Assembly: GCF_035975855.1 (NCBI RefSeq)
Contig: NZ_CP109055.1
Location: 8,060,001-8,124,000 of the forward strand
DNA from: Streptomyces sp. NBC_01304
Lineage (GTDB): Bacteria; Actinomycetota; Actinomycetes; Streptomycetales; Streptomycetaceae
DNA length: 64,000 bases
Direction of reading: 5' to 3'
Below the pieces are notes generated by a model. It did no database searches, was not told the origin of the DNA, and saw only the letters and a list, made by a program, of their open reading frames with translations. The first letter of the stretch is position 1, and every line of letters starts with the position of its first letter. Below, one piece after another: positions 40,848 through 50,380 of the stretch. The translations under genes and the position numbers were made by a program.

Positions 40848-43800
40848 GTGCAGCCGTCGACAGACACACAAGGACCGAGCCGCCGAGCGGTCGTCGCCAC
40901 GGGAGCCGCCGCCGGGGCAGCCCTCGCGCTGGGCCTGACCGCAGGCCCCGCAGCGGCCGCGGCCCGTGCCGCGGGCGAGGCGACCTTGCGCTCGCCAGAC
41001 CTCGAAGTGCAGGTCGACACCGCCTTCCCGCGCATCGTCCGCTACACCGACCGCGCCTCGGACGCCGTCCTGCACGGCCAGCCGGACCCTGTCACCTCAC
41101 TCCTCGTCAACGGTACGGCGTACACCCCCAAGGTGACCTCGGAGCCCGCCGACGACCACATCTCGTACACCCTCGCCTTCGACGGCGGCACCGCGATCCA
41201 GGCCGAGATCCGCGTCGAGGGCCGCAAGGTCCACTGGCGCATCACCAAGATCACCGACACGGACGCGCTGCGCGTGGGCACCCTGCAGATCCCGTCCCTC
41301 GCCTTCCTGTCCGTACGCAGCGACCAGCTCGGCGCCACCCTCCTGGCCGCCAGGATCCAGCTGGACAAGGCCAAGAGCGGCGACACCCTCGTCAAGGTCG
41401 CCGCCGACACCCCCGCCGAGGCCGCCACCGGCTGCGCGTACGCCGTCGTGGCGCACGACGGGCTCGGCGCTGCGATCGAGACCAACACCGTGTACGACAA
41501 GCCCGATTCGGCCGCCGGAACCACCTGGGAGAACGGCCGGCTGTGGCGTACGACCGTCAAGACCGACGCGGGCGTCGAGGCGCGCCTGGCGGCCGGCCAG
41601 TGGACCCACCGGGCCGCGACCTCACCCGTCGCCGCCACCGATCCGCTCCCGCAAGCCACGGTGATCATCACCGGCGACCGGAACGGTGACGGCAAGGTCG
41701 ACTGGCAGGACGCCGCGATCGCCTACCGCGACATCATGGTCACCCCGCTCGGCGCCGACGGCCAGCACCTGCGGGTCGTCCCGCACATCCCGTTCAACTT
41801 CGCCTCGCAGGCCACGAATCCGTTCCTGCTCACCCTCGACCACGTGAAGCGGATCTCGCTCGCCACCGACGGACTGCGCCAGTACACCCTCCTCAAGGGC
41901 TACCAGTCCGAGGGCCACGACTCCGCGCACCCCGACTACGCGGGCAACCCCAACAAGCGCGCGGGCGGCCTCGCCGACCTCAACACCCTTGTCCGGGAAG
42001 GCAAGAAGTGGGGCAGCGACTTCGGTGTGCACGTGAACGCCACCGAGTCCTACCCCGTCGCGAACGCCTTCTCCGAGACCCTCGTCGACAAGACCAACGA
42101 GCAGTGGGACTGGCTCGACCAGAGCTACCGCATCGACGCCCGCCGCGACCTCGTGTCCGGGGACATCATCAAGCGCTTCGCCGACCTGCGCGCCGAGACC
42201 GACCCGGCTCTCAACACCCTTTACATCGACGTGTTCCGCGAATCCGGCTGGAACTCCGACCGCCTGCAGCGCGCCCTGAGCGACCAGGGCTGGATCGTGA
42301 CGACGGAGTGGGGCCACGGCCTGGAGCGCTCCGCGGTCTGGTCGCACTGGGCCACCGAGACCGACTACGGCCCCGACACCTCACGCGGCATCAACTCCCA
42401 GCTGATCCGCTTCATCCGCAACCACCAGAAGGACGTCTTCGCCGACAAGTGGCCGACCCTCCTCGGCATTCCGCGCACCGGCAACTTCGAGGGCTGGGTC
42501 GGCAAGACCGACTGGAAGACCTTCTACGACCTGATCTGGACCGAGTCGCTGCCCGCGAAGTACCTGCAGGCGTACCCGATCAAGTCGTGGTCGGCGCACG
42601 AGATCACCTTCTTCGGCGCGACGGGCACATCCGTGTCGGACGAGGGTGGCAAGCGTGTGATCAAGTCGGACGGGCGGGTGGTCTACGACGACGGCCGCTA
42701 CCTCCTGCCGTGGGAGCCCCGCAAGGCCACCGACCCGCCGAAGCTCTACCACTACTCCGCGAAGGCCGGCACCAGCACCTGGCAGCTGCCGCGCGGCTGG
42801 TCGGGACTGCGCTCCGTCGCCGTCTACCGGCTCACGGATCAGGGACGGGCGTACGTCGCCGAAGTCGCCGTGCAGGGCGGCAAGGTCAGCCTCAAGGCGG
42901 CCGCCGGCCAGCCCTACGTGATCTACCGCTCCCGCGTCCCCGCGGCCGGCGACCCCGACTGGGGCCAGCACACGCCGCTGCACGACCCCGGCTTCAACTC
43001 CGGTTCCCTGAAAGGCTGGCAGGTGTCCGGGCCCGCCTCCGTGAAGCTCAGCGCGCTCGGTGACTACGAGCTGGTGATCGGCTCGGGCGGGGCGGCGGCG
43101 GTCGGCCAGCGGTTGTCGCGGCTCGCGCCGGGCACGTACGCGGCGTCCGTGCAGGTCGAGGTCGGCGAGAAGGCGGGCCAGACGCGCAAGGCGTCCCTGG
43201 AGGTGCGGACCGCCGACGGGGTGCGCGCGGAGAACTGGACGTCGACGTCCACCGCGGGCAACTACGTCGCGGCCGACCGCAAGCACGGCACCCGCTTCCA
43301 GCGCATGTTCACGTACTTCACCGTCCCGGAGGGCGGCGGCCCCGTCGACCTCACGCTCCGGGCGGCGGCCGGGCAGGCTCGGGTCCGCTTCGACAACGTC
43401 CGCATCGTGGCCGCGCGCCGCTCCGCGAAGGCGGGCACGGTCGTGTACGAGGACTTCGAGTCGGTGCCGCAGGGCTGGGGCGCCTTCGTCAAGGGCGACT
43501 CGGGCGACGTGACGGACCCGCGCACCCACCTCGCCCAGCGGCACGCGCCGTTCACGCAGCGGGGCTGGAACGGCAAGGCGATCGACGACGTCATCGACGG
43601 CTCGGAGTCACTCAAGTCCCGTGGCGAGAACGGCGGGTTGGTGTACCGGACGGTGCAGCACACCTGCCGTTTCGAGCCGGGGAAGAAGTACCGGGTGTCG
43701 TTCCGGTACGAGAACGAGAAGGCGGAGCAGTACGCGTGGGTGACCGGGGTGGACGCGCCGGCTTCGCGCGAGCTGTCCTCGCAGCCGCTGCCGGTGGCCC

Positions 43801-43931
43801 TCGACCCCACGGTGCTGTCGTACGAGTTCACGGCGCCCGCAGCGGGGGAGGCGTGGGTCGGCCTGCGGAAGGTCGGGGACGACGGCGTGGCGGAGTTCGT
43901 GCTCGACGCGTTCGAGGTGCGGGAGATCTAG
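40848..43931 (+). CDS. Secreted endo-alpha-N-acetylgalactosaminidase (GH101)
   Basis: A 1027-residue enzyme that releases the Gal-beta-1,3-GalNAc disaccharide from Ser/Thr of mucin-type glycoproteins. Tat-type signal: SRRAVVATGAAAGAALALGL, cut after GPAAAA. Markers of the barrel: GYQSEGHDSAHPDY (near residue 350), nucleophile Asp461 in LYIDVFRESGW, acid/base Glu487 in VTTEWGHG. Before them is an EF-hand-like loop DRNGDGKVDW. Two C-terminal beta-sandwich carbohydrate-binding regions start near 720 (GFNSGSLKGWQVSG) and 870 (YEDFESVPQGWGAF). GTG 40848 with GAGAAGGGG upstream. It shares a promoter motif with the GH35 gene. Confidence 0.9.
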   Translation: MQPSTDTQGPSRRAVVATGAAAGAALALGLTAGPAAAAARAAGEATLRSPDLEVQVDTAFPRIVRYTDRASDAVLHGQPDPVTSLLVNGTAYTPKVTSEPADDHISYTLAFDGGTAIQAEIRVEGRKVHWRITKITDTDALRVGTLQIPSLAFLSVRSDQLGATLLAARIQLDKAKSGDTLVKVAADTPAEAATGCAYAVVAHDGLGAAIETNTVYDKPDSAAGTTWENGRLWRTTVKTDAGVEARLAAGQWTHRAATSPVAATDPLPQATVIITGDRNGDGKVDWQDAAIAYRDIMVTPLGADGQHLRVVPHIPFNFASQATNPFLLTLDHVKRISLATDGLRQYTLLKGYQSEGHDSAHPDYAGNPNKRAGGLADLNTLVREGKKWGSDFGVHVNATESYPVANAFSETLVDKTNEQWDWLDQSYRIDARRDLVSGDIIKRFADLRAETDPALNTLYIDVFRESGWNSDRLQRALSDQGWIVTTEWGHGLERSAVWSHWATETDYGPDTSRGINSQLIRFIRNHQKDVFADKWPTLLGIPRTGNFEGWVGKTDWKTFYDLIWTESLPAKYLQAYPIKSWSAHEITFFGATGTSVSDEGGKRVIKSDGRVVYDDGRYLLPWEPRKATDPPKLYHYSAKAGTSTWQLPRGWSGLRSVAVYRLTDQGRAYVAEVAVQGGKVSLKAAAGQPYVIYRSRVPAAGDPDWGQHTPLHDPGFNSGSLKGWQVSGPASVKLSALGDYELVIGSGGAAAVGQRLSRLAPGTYAASVQVEVGEKAGQTRKASLEVRTADGVRAENWTSTSTAGNYVAADRKHGTRFQRMFTYFTVPEGGGPVDLTLRAAAGQARVRFDNVRIVAARRSAKAGTVVYEDFESVPQGWGAFVKGDSGDVTDPRTHLAQRHAPFTQRGWNGKAIDDVIDGSESLKSRGENGGLVYRTVQHTCRFEPGKKYRVSFRYENEKAEQYAWVTGVDAPASRELSSQPLPVALDPTVLSYEFTAPAAGEAWVGLRKVGDDGVAEFVLDAFEVREI

Positions 43932-44064
43932 TCCCCTCCCCTCCCCGCCCCTTCCCGAAAGTCCTCAAACGCCGGACGGGCTGATTTCATCAGCCCGTCC
44001 GGCGTTTGAGGACAGTCTTTGAAGCCGTCCGTAGGACTTTCGGGAAGGGGCGGGGAGGGGAAAG
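43932..44064. repeat. Nested inverted repeat family A after GH101
   Basis: Complete copy: outer arms CCCTCCCCGCCCCTTCCCGA / its reverse complement ending at 44062, inner arms with core CAAACGCCGGACGGGCTGA around a TTTC loop. Starts directly at the GH101 stop and ends where the truncated CorA-like frame begins. Confidence 0.92.
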
Positions 44065-44100
44065 AGCCAAGCCCTGCGAACCCGCAACCCTCACGCGCCA

Positions 44101-44451
44101 GGCCCACCGGCACGCCTCGACGAGGCGCTCGCCCAGCGCGGCGACAACCCCGAGACCCTGGCCGTCCTGCACCAGATCCACGAGGAACTGCGGGACTTCA
44201 ACAAGGACATGACCCGCCTCAACGCCCTCACCGAGGACCAGGTCAAGTCCACCGTGGAGAACCGCAAACTGACCGCGATGACCCTGATGTTCGTCATCCC
44301 GTCGACGTTCGCGGCCATCCCGGGCGCCAACTTCGAGCACCTCAACGAGTACGGCTTCGACAACTTCTTCGCCCTGCCGATCCTCGTCGGCCTGGTCGTC
44401 GCCGCCGCGCTCGGCACCTTCGTGTGCGTCAAGAAGAAGGGGTGGCTCTGA
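44101..44451 (+). pseudogene. 5'-truncated CorA-like membrane protein remnant
   Basis: The frame reads RLDEALAQRGDNPETLAVLH, QIHEELRDFNKDMTRLNALT, then two membrane helices (LTAMTLMFVIPSTFAAIPGA; FFALPILVGLVVAAALGTFV) and ends KKKGWL. This is the C-terminal end of a CorA-family divalent-cation channel: long helix, TM1, loop (PGANFEHL in place of the GMN motif), TM2, basic tail. No start codon precedes the homology; the upstream frame runs into the family A repeat. The first ATG (44209) would leave 80 residues lacking most of the stalk. I read it as a decayed fragment; a functional 80-residue membrane protein from 44209 cannot be excluded. Confidence 0.6.
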
Positions 44452-44544
44452 ACGGCCACTTCGCATCGGTACCGCCCGCGGCGGCCGGGACACGGGGCGA
44501 AACCGCCCCGAACCCGGCCGCCGCAGCCGTAGCCGACCGGTAGG

Positions 44545-47049
44545 TCACTCCCCGCGGACCCGCAGGGCCCGCGCCAGGTCGTCCACCTGATCCACCAGCT
44601 TCCGCTGCAGCGCAGGCACCGCATCGCCCGATTCCAGGCAGGCCTGCCCCAGCGCCACCGCATCCGCCGACACCGCGTACTCCGGGAACGCGTACCGCCC
44701 GACCACGGTGGCGATCGCGGGACCGCGCCGTGCGGCCACCGCCACCGCGTCCGCGTAGAACCGCGACACGTACTCCCGTACGAGATCGATCTGCTCGGGC
44801 TGCCAGAAGCCCTGCGCGGTAGCCGTCAACAGGTAGTTGGACAGCGGCTCCGCGCCCTCCGACTCCGCGAACATCGCGTCCCAGGCCTCCCGCTTGGCCT
44901 GCGGATCCGGCAGCGCGGCCCGGCACCGCGCCGCACCCTCCTGCCCGGTCGCGGACGGATCCTGCGTCAACTCGGCCTCGATCACCGCGTCGTCCGTCGC
45001 GCCGAGGACGGCGAGCCGGCCCAGGATCCGCCAGCGCAGCTCCGGATCGAGCTCCGGGCCGCCCGGCACCGACCCGGAGTCGAACCAGTCAAGGATCGTG
45101 TCCGGCTGCGCGGCGGCCGCGATGAAGTGACGTACGGCAACGAGCCGGAGCCCCGGGTTCGAGCCGTCCTCGGTGCGCCGGATCAGATCCCGGCACAGCT
45201 CGCTGAGCAGGGCGAGCGCGGCGGGACGGTCCTCCGCGGGGAGGTAGCGGTCGGCGAGCTGCGTGGCCGCGAAGGTCAGGACGCCCTGGACGAGGGCGAG
45301 ATCGGTCTCCTCCGGGAGGTGCGCGCGGGCCGTCTCCAGGTAGGCGAACGGCTCGAGCTCACCGTCGCGCACCATGTCGCGCAGCGCGTTCCACACCAGG
45401 GCGCGCGTCAGCGCCTCCGGGATGCCGGACAGGCTGCGCAGGACCGTCTCCTCGGACACCTCGTCGAAGCGGACCTTCGCGTAGGTGAGGTCACCGTCGT
45501 TCAGCACGATCAGATCGGGCCGCCGCCCGGGGTGGACCTCACGGGCGTCGCCCTGCGGGACATCGACCTCGAAGCGTTCGCGCAGCACCAGCGTCCGGCC
45601 GTCCACGAGATCACGGTCGTACGCCCCCACACTGATCCGGTGCGGCCTGCTGCCCTCCTGGCGCACCTCGAGCGTCCAGCCGCCCTCCTGCTCCACGACC
45701 TCGGGCGTCAGCTTGTCCACCCCGGTCGTCCCCAGCCAGACCTCGGCCCAGCCGTGCACGTCCCGATCGGTCGCCGAGGCCAGGGACTCGATAAAGTCCG
45801 CGAGAGTCGCGTTGGCGAACTTGTGCCGTGCGAAATGGGTGTTGATGCCCGCGAGGAAGTCCTTCTCGCCGATCCACGCCACCAGCTGACGCAGCGCGGA
45901 CGCGCCCTTCGCGTAGCTGATCCCGTCGAAGTTCAGATCCGCCGTCGCCGTGTCCGGCACCAGCTCCGGATCCGGCGCGACCGGGTGCGTGGAGGGCCGC
46001 TGGTCGGCGTCGTAGCCCCAGCCCTTGCGGGCGACCGCGAAGTCCGTCCAGGTGTCCGTGAACCGGGTCGCCTCGGAACACACCTGGTAGCCCATGTACT
46101 CGGCGAACGACTCGTTCAGCCAGATGTCGTCCCACCAGGCCAGCGTCACCAGGTTCCCGAACCACATGTGCGCCATCTCGTGCGCGATGACCATCGCCCG
46201 CGTCTGCCGCTCGGTGTCGGTGACCGCCGAGCGGAACACGAACTCGTCCCGGAAGGTCACCAGACCCGGGTTCTCCATCGCACCCGCGTTGAACTCGGGC
46301 ACGAAGGCCTGGTCGTAGGAGTCGAACGGGTACGGCTCGGCGAACTTCTCGTGGAACTTGTCGAAGCACGCGCGCGTGGCGTCCAGGATTTCGTCCGCAT
46401 CCGCGTCCAGGTACGGGGCGAGGGACTGCCGGCAGTGGATCGCGAACGGCAGACCACGGTGCTCGGTGCGCACCGAGTGGTACGGGCCCGCCGCGACCGC
46501 CGCCAGATACGTGGAGATCCGCGGCGTCTCGGCGATCTTCCACCGGCCGCCGCCCAGCTCCTGGGCAACACCGTTGCCGAGCACCGTCCACTGCTCGGGC
46601 GCCTTCACCGTCAGCGCGAAGACGGCCTTGAGATCCGGCTGGTCGAAGGCGGCGAACACCCGCTGCGCGTCGTCCATGCACAGCTGCGTATAGACGTACG
46701 TCGCCCCGTCGGTCGGGTCCGTGAAGCGGTGCATGCCCTCACCCGTGCGGGAGTAGAGCATCGACGCGTCGACGACCAGCTCGTGCTCGCCCGCCGTCAG
46801 GTCCTTCAGGGGAAGCCTGCTGCCGTCCAGGGAAGCGGTGTCCAGCGGCGAGCCGTCGAGGGTCGCGGAGCGCAGCGCGGCGGGCTTCAACTCGACGAAG
46901 GAGTCCCCGGCCGTGCGGGCCGTGAAGCGGATCACGGTACGGGAGTCGAAGGTCTCCTCGCCGACGGTCAGGTCGAGATCGACCTCGTACCGCCGGACGT
47001 CGAGGTGCCGGGCTCGGGTCTGCGCTTCGTCGCGCGTCAGTACGGACAT
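44545..47049 (-). CDS. pepN: Aminopeptidase N (M1 metallopeptidase)
   Basis: Cytoplasmic zinc aminopeptidase of 834 residues that removes N-terminal residues from peptides. Exopeptidase motif GAMEN in PEFNAGAMENPGL; zinc site HEMAH in VIAHEMAHMWFGNLVTLAWW with the third ligand Glu in LNESFAEYMG. The C-terminal ERAP1-like helical domain is complete. ATG 47049 gives MSVLTRDEAQTRARHLDV, the usual N terminus in Streptomyces. Divergent from the chorismate mutase gene. Confidence 0.96.
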   Translation of the reverse strand: MSVLTRDEAQTRARHLDVRRYEVDLDLTVGEETFDSRTVIRFTARTAGDSFVELKPAALRSATLDGSPLDTASLDGSRLPLKDLTAGEHELVVDASMLYSRTGEGMHRFTDPTDGATYVYTQLCMDDAQRVFAAFDQPDLKAVFALTVKAPEQWTVLGNGVAQELGGGRWKIAETPRISTYLAAVAAGPYHSVRTEHRGLPFAIHCRQSLAPYLDADADEILDATRACFDKFHEKFAEPYPFDSYDQAFVPEFNAGAMENPGLVTFRDEFVFRSAVTDTERQTRAMVIAHEMAHMWFGNLVTLAWWDDIWLNESFAEYMGYQVCSEATRFTDTWTDFAVARKGWGYDADQRPSTHPVAPDPELVPDTATADLNFDGISYAKGASALRQLVAWIGEKDFLAGINTHFARHKFANATLADFIESLASATDRDVHGWAEVWLGTTGVDKLTPEVVEQEGGWTLEVRQEGSRPHRISVGAYDRDLVDGRTLVLRERFEVDVPQGDAREVHPGRRPDLIVLNDGDLTYAKVRFDEVSEETVLRSLSGIPEALTRALVWNALRDMVRDGELEPFAYLETARAHLPEETDLALVQGVLTFAATQLADRYLPAEDRPAALALLSELCRDLIRRTEDGSNPGLRLVAVRHFIAAAAQPDTILDWFDSGSVPGGPELDPELRWRILGRLAVLGATDDAVIEAELTQDPSATGQEGAARCRAALPDPQAKREAWDAMFAESEGAEPLSNYLLTATAQGFWQPEQIDLVREYVSRFYADAVAVAARRGPAIATVVGRYAFPEYAVSADAVALGQACLESGDAVPALQRKLVDQVDDLARALRVRGE

Positions 47050-47166
47050 GAGGACATGCTGCCCGATGCGGGGCGCAGCGCACAGGGGGGCCCTGCCCCG
47101 GACCCCTTCGGCCCGCTCGGGGTCGCTCGCGGGGCGGCACGGGGACGCCTCGGCAACGTAGGCTCC

Positions 47167-47496
47167 ATGACCATGACCACGAGCAACAACCCCGCCGTCG
47201 ACGAGTCCGTACGTGCCGAGCTCGGCCGGCTGCGCGACAGCATCGACAACATCGACGCCGCCGTCGTGCACATGCTCGCCGAGCGCTTCAAGTGCACCCA
47301 GCAGGTCGGCCACCTCAAGGCCAACCACCACCTGCCGCCCTCCGACCCGCAGCGCGAGGTCCAGCAGATCGCCCGCCTGCGCGGCCTCGCGGAGAGCGCG
47401 AAGCTCGACCCCGCGTTCGCGGAGAAGTTCCTGAACTTCATCATCGCCGAGGTCATCCAGCACCATGTGACGATCGCGGACCAGAACGGCGAGTGA
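47167..47496 (+). CDS. Chorismate mutase, AroQ type
   Basis: A 109-residue helical protein converting chorismate to prephenate for Phe/Tyr synthesis. The first long helix ELGRLRDSIDNIDAAVVHML and AERFKCTQQVGHLKANHHLP carry the Arg and Lys of the active site; later DPQREVQQIARLRGLAESAK and FLNFIIAEVIQHHVTI are typical. No signal peptide. ATG 47167 or ATG 47173. Stands alone, divergent from pepN. Confidence 0.92.
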   Translation: MTMTTSNNPAVDESVRAELGRLRDSIDNIDAAVVHMLAERFKCTQQVGHLKANHHLPPSDPQREVQQIARLRGLAESAKLDPAFAEKFLNFIIAEVIQHHVTIADQNGE

Positions 47497-47553
47497 CACG
47501 GGCCGGGGCAGGGAGCGTGTGACGCGGACCCCGGACCGGGAGCCTTCCGGGTC

Positions 47554-48450
47554 CTACGTCGCCACCTCGGACCCCGACCGCAGCATGGGCGGATCGTCCG
47601 GATCCGGGATCTGCTGCGACCAGCCGCCCGGCACCGCCCGCCCCTGCTGCTCGCGGAACCGCACCGGGGCCACGCCCACCCTGCGCGTGAACAGCCGCGA
47701 GAAGTACGCCGGGTCGTCATAGCCGACCCGGCGCGCCACCGCCGCCACCGGCAGCTCCGTCGCCGCGAGGAGCTCCTTGGCCCGGCCGAGCCGGATGCCC
47801 AGGAGGTAGTCCTTGGGGCTGCAGCCGGCCCCCCGCCGCACCGCCGTGCGCAGTTCGGCCGGCGTCATCCCGTGCCGCGCCGCGTGCTCGGCGACCGACA
47901 AGGGCTGGAACGCGTCCCGCGCCAGCGCCCCGAGCACCGGGTCGCCGTCGGGCGCGATGTCGGCCCGGGCCCGCCGCAGCGCGACGAGCAGCTCGTGCAC
48001 GGCCGCCCCCGTCTCCACCTCCAGGAGCGGGTTGCCGCGCCGCGCCGCCCGCGCGATCCGGCCGATCGCGGCCCGCGGCCCCGCCGCGTCCGACAGCGCG
48101 ACCACGGGCCGGTCCGGCTCGATGTAGCCGAGTTCCGTGTACGTCGTCGTCGCGGGTCCCGTGAAGTCCACGAAGGACTCGTCCCAGCCGCTGCCCGGGT
48201 CCGCGCCGTAGTGATGCTCCACGCCCGGCAGGATCCAGATCAGCGCCGGCGCCACCACCGGCACCCGCCGCCCGTCCGCCGCCCTGAACCAGCCGCTGCC
48301 CGCACTGATCACGATCGCCACATGGTGGTCCAGGACCCGCGGCCCGACCGTCGGCAGCGCCCCGTGCTGCAGGCCGACACCGAGGCAGACCAGGCCGAGA
48401 CGGTGGTGGACGGGGCTGGGAGTGAAATAGCGCATCCATGTGTGGTACAT
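47554..48450 (-). CDS. AraC family transcriptional regulator
   Basis: A 298-residue regulator with an N-terminal cupin ligand domain (LPTVGPRVLDHHVAIVISAG, IWILPGVEHHYGADPGSGWD) and a C-terminal double HTH (PLSVAEHAARHGMTPAELRT, LLGIRLGRAKELLAATELPV, VARRVGYDDPAYFSRLFTRR). The cupin domain suggests a sugar ligand. Divergent from the GH35 beta-galactosidase, whose promoter contains the direct repeats at 48506, so it very likely controls that gene, and possibly GH101. ATG 48450 is chosen; ATG 48435 is also possible. Confidence 0.92.
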   Translation of the reverse strand: MYHTWMRYFTPSPVHHRLGLVCLGVGLQHGALPTVGPRVLDHHVAIVISAGSGWFRAADGRRVPVVAPALIWILPGVEHHYGADPGSGWDESFVDFTGPATTTYTELGYIEPDRPVVALSDAAGPRAAIGRIARAARRGNPLLEVETGAAVHELLVALRRARADIAPDGDPVLGALARDAFQPLSVAEHAARHGMTPAELRTAVRRGAGCSPKDYLLGIRLGRAKELLAATELPVAAVARRVGYDDPAYFSRLFTRRVGVAPVRFREQQGRAVPGGWSQQIPDPDDPPMLRSGSEVAT

Positions 48451-48505
48451 GAGCGGTTTTGCCCCTCTCTGTTCATCGGCTGGCCCAAGTGGTGCCCAAA
48501 GTTGC

Positions 48506-48536
48506 GTCCAAACAGGAGCGATCTTTGTCCATGGAC
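48506..48536. promoter_or_regulatory. Possible AraC operator: GTCCA direct repeat, 21 bp apart, before GH35
   Basis: GTCCA at 48506 and 48527; the second is part of CTTTGTCCATGGACC, which contains the palindrome GTCCATGGAC. Two helical turns between direct half-sites is the usual AraC pattern. Located between the divergent araC and GH35 starts. Confidence 0.6.
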
Positions 48537-48621
48537 CGGCCCATGACCAGAGGGCGAAGGTAGAGGCGCAGGTCAGGGACGAGACAAGCAGCTCAAGCAC
48601 GAGACAGGGTGGGGCGGGACC

Positions 48622-50370
48622 ATGGGTGAATTCGTGATCGGGGAGGACGACTTCGAGCTGGACGGGCGTCCCGTGCGGCTGCTGTCCGGCGCGCTGCACT
48701 ACTTCCGCGTCCACGAGGACCACTGGACCCACCGGCTCCGGATGCTCCGCGCGATGGGCCTCAACTGCGTCGAGACGTACGTCCCCTGGAACCTCCACGA
48801 ACCCCGCCCGGGCCAGTACCACGACGTGGCCGCCCTCGGCCGCTTCCTCGACGCCGCGCACGCCGAGGGCCTGTGGGCGATCGTCCGCCCCGGCCCCTAC
48901 ATCTGCGCCGAATGGGAGAACGGCGGCCTGCCCCACTGGCTCACCGCAAAACTCGGCGCACGCGCGCGTACCCGCGACCCCGAGTACCTGCGCCCCGTCG
49001 AAGACTGGTTCCGCGCACTGCTGCCCCAGATCGTGCCCCGCCAGCACGACCGGGGCGGCCCCGTCCTCATGGTCCAGGTCGAGAACGAGTACGGCTCCTA
49101 CGGCTCCGACCACGCCTACCTGCGCCACCTCGCCGACTTCCTGCGCGCGCAGGGCATCACGGCCGCGCTGTTCACCTCGGACGGCCCCGAGGACCACATG
49201 CTCACCGGCGGCTCCCTCCCCGGCGTCCTCGCCACCGCCAACTTCGGCTCCCACGCGCGCGAGGGCTTCGAAACGCTCCGCCGCCACCAGCCCAAGGGCC
49301 CCCTGATGTGCATGGAGTTCTGGTGCGGCTGGTTCGACCACTGGGGCGCCGAACACGTCGTACGCGCCCCCGAGGACGCGGCCTCCTCGCTCCGCGAAAT
49401 CCTCGAATGCGGCGCCTCCGTCAACATCTACATGGCCCACGGCGGCACCAACTTCGCCGGCTGGGCGGGCGCCAATCGTGGCGGCGACCTCCACGAAGGG
49501 GCACTGGAGCCCGACGTCACGTCCTACGACTACGACGCACCCATCGACGAATTCGGCCGCCCGACACCGAAGTTCTGGGCCTTCCGCGAGATCCTCGCCG
49601 AGTACGCGGACGGGCCACTGCCCGAACTCCCGCCCCAGCCCGCCGTGTTGGGGGAGCCGGCCTCCGTGTCCCTCTCCGCATGGGCGTCCCTCGACGAGGT
49701 CCTGACCGCACTCGGCGGCGAGGAACACGAGTACGGGGCTCCGCCCACCTTCGAAGACCTCGACGTCGACCGGGGCCTGGTCCGCTACCGGCTGACCGTG
49801 CCCGGGCCGCGCCGCCCGTACCCGCTGAGCGTGCGGGGCCTGCGGGACCGGGCCGTGGCGTACGTCGACGGGGCCTTGGCCGGCGTCCTCACCGAGGCCT
49901 CGCCCTCCCTCGCCTCACCCGTGCCGGGCCCGGCCTCCGTGGACCTGTGGGTCGAGTCCCTCGGGCGGGTCAACTACGGGCCCCTGGTGGGGGAGACCAA
50001 GGGCATCACCGGGGGAGTCCTCCACGAGCGGCAGTACCTGCACGGGGTGCGGGCGCAGGGCCTGCGCCTCGACGCGTTCGACGACGCGGACCGGGTCCGG
50101 GGTCTCGGGGCCCGCGCCGCCCTGCCGGGTGCGGCCGGGCTCTACCGGGGGGCGCTCACGATTCAGGGCCCGGGGGACGCCTCCCTCGAACTCCCCGGCT
50201 GGACACGGGGGTTCGTCTGGGTGAACGGGTTCAACCTGGGCCGGTACTGGTCTGCCGGGCCGCAGGGCGCGCTGTACGTGCCGGGGCCCGTGCTGCGGTC
50301 GGGGGCCAATGAGGTGTGGGTGCTTGAACTGGAAGGGGCCGCGTCCGATGCGCGGGTAGTGGTGGGCTGA
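48622..50370 (+). CDS. Beta-galactosidase, GH35
   Basis: A 582-residue exo-glycosidase that releases terminal beta-galactose. TIM-barrel motifs: LSGALHYFRVHEDHWTHRLR, NCVETYVPWNLHEPRPGQY, IVRPGPYICAEWENGGLPHW. Acid/base Glu156 is in VQVENEYGSYG and nucleophile Glu232 in CMEFWCGWFDHWG. The C-terminal part has jelly-roll domains (from about 400) ending with FVWVNGFNLGRYWSAGPQGA. No signal peptide, so it acts on imported sugar or disaccharide. With secreted GH101, it could split the released Gal-beta-1,3-GalNAc inside the cell (inference). Controlled by the divergent AraC. Confidence 0.94.
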   Translation: MGEFVIGEDDFELDGRPVRLLSGALHYFRVHEDHWTHRLRMLRAMGLNCVETYVPWNLHEPRPGQYHDVAALGRFLDAAHAEGLWAIVRPGPYICAEWENGGLPHWLTAKLGARARTRDPEYLRPVEDWFRALLPQIVPRQHDRGGPVLMVQVENEYGSYGSDHAYLRHLADFLRAQGITAALFTSDGPEDHMLTGGSLPGVLATANFGSHAREGFETLRRHQPKGPLMCMEFWCGWFDHWGAEHVVRAPEDAASSLREILECGASVNIYMAHGGTNFAGWAGANRGGDLHEGALEPDVTSYDYDAPIDEFGRPTPKFWAFREILAEYADGPLPELPPQPAVLGEPASVSLSAWASLDEVLTALGGEEHEYGAPPTFEDLDVDRGLVRYRLTVPGPRRPYPLSVRGLRDRAVAYVDGALAGVLTEASPSLASPVPGPASVDLWVESLGRVNYGPLVGETKGITGGVLHERQYLHGVRAQGLRLDAFDDADRVRGLGARAALPGAAGLYRGALTIQGPGDASLELPGWTRGFVWVNGFNLGRYWSAGPQGALYVPGPVLRSGANEVWVLELEGAASDARVVVG

Positions 50371-50380
50371 GACTTCTTCG

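Noticed and set aside
44209..44451. Intact small membrane protein gene from ATG 44209
   Set aside because: Homology to the CorA C terminus continues upstream of this ATG without a start codon, so truncation is the simpler reading; kept as an alternative in the feature.
47167..47496. Secreted chorismate mutase
   Set aside because: No signal peptide; the N terminus is short and polar, followed directly by the catalytic helix.
44545..47499. Long plus-strand ORF 45127-47496 and the extension of pepN to 47499
   Set aside because: Only the last 109 codons (chorismate mutase) of the plus ORF and the part below 47049 of the minus ORF show protein families; the rest is shadow sequence.
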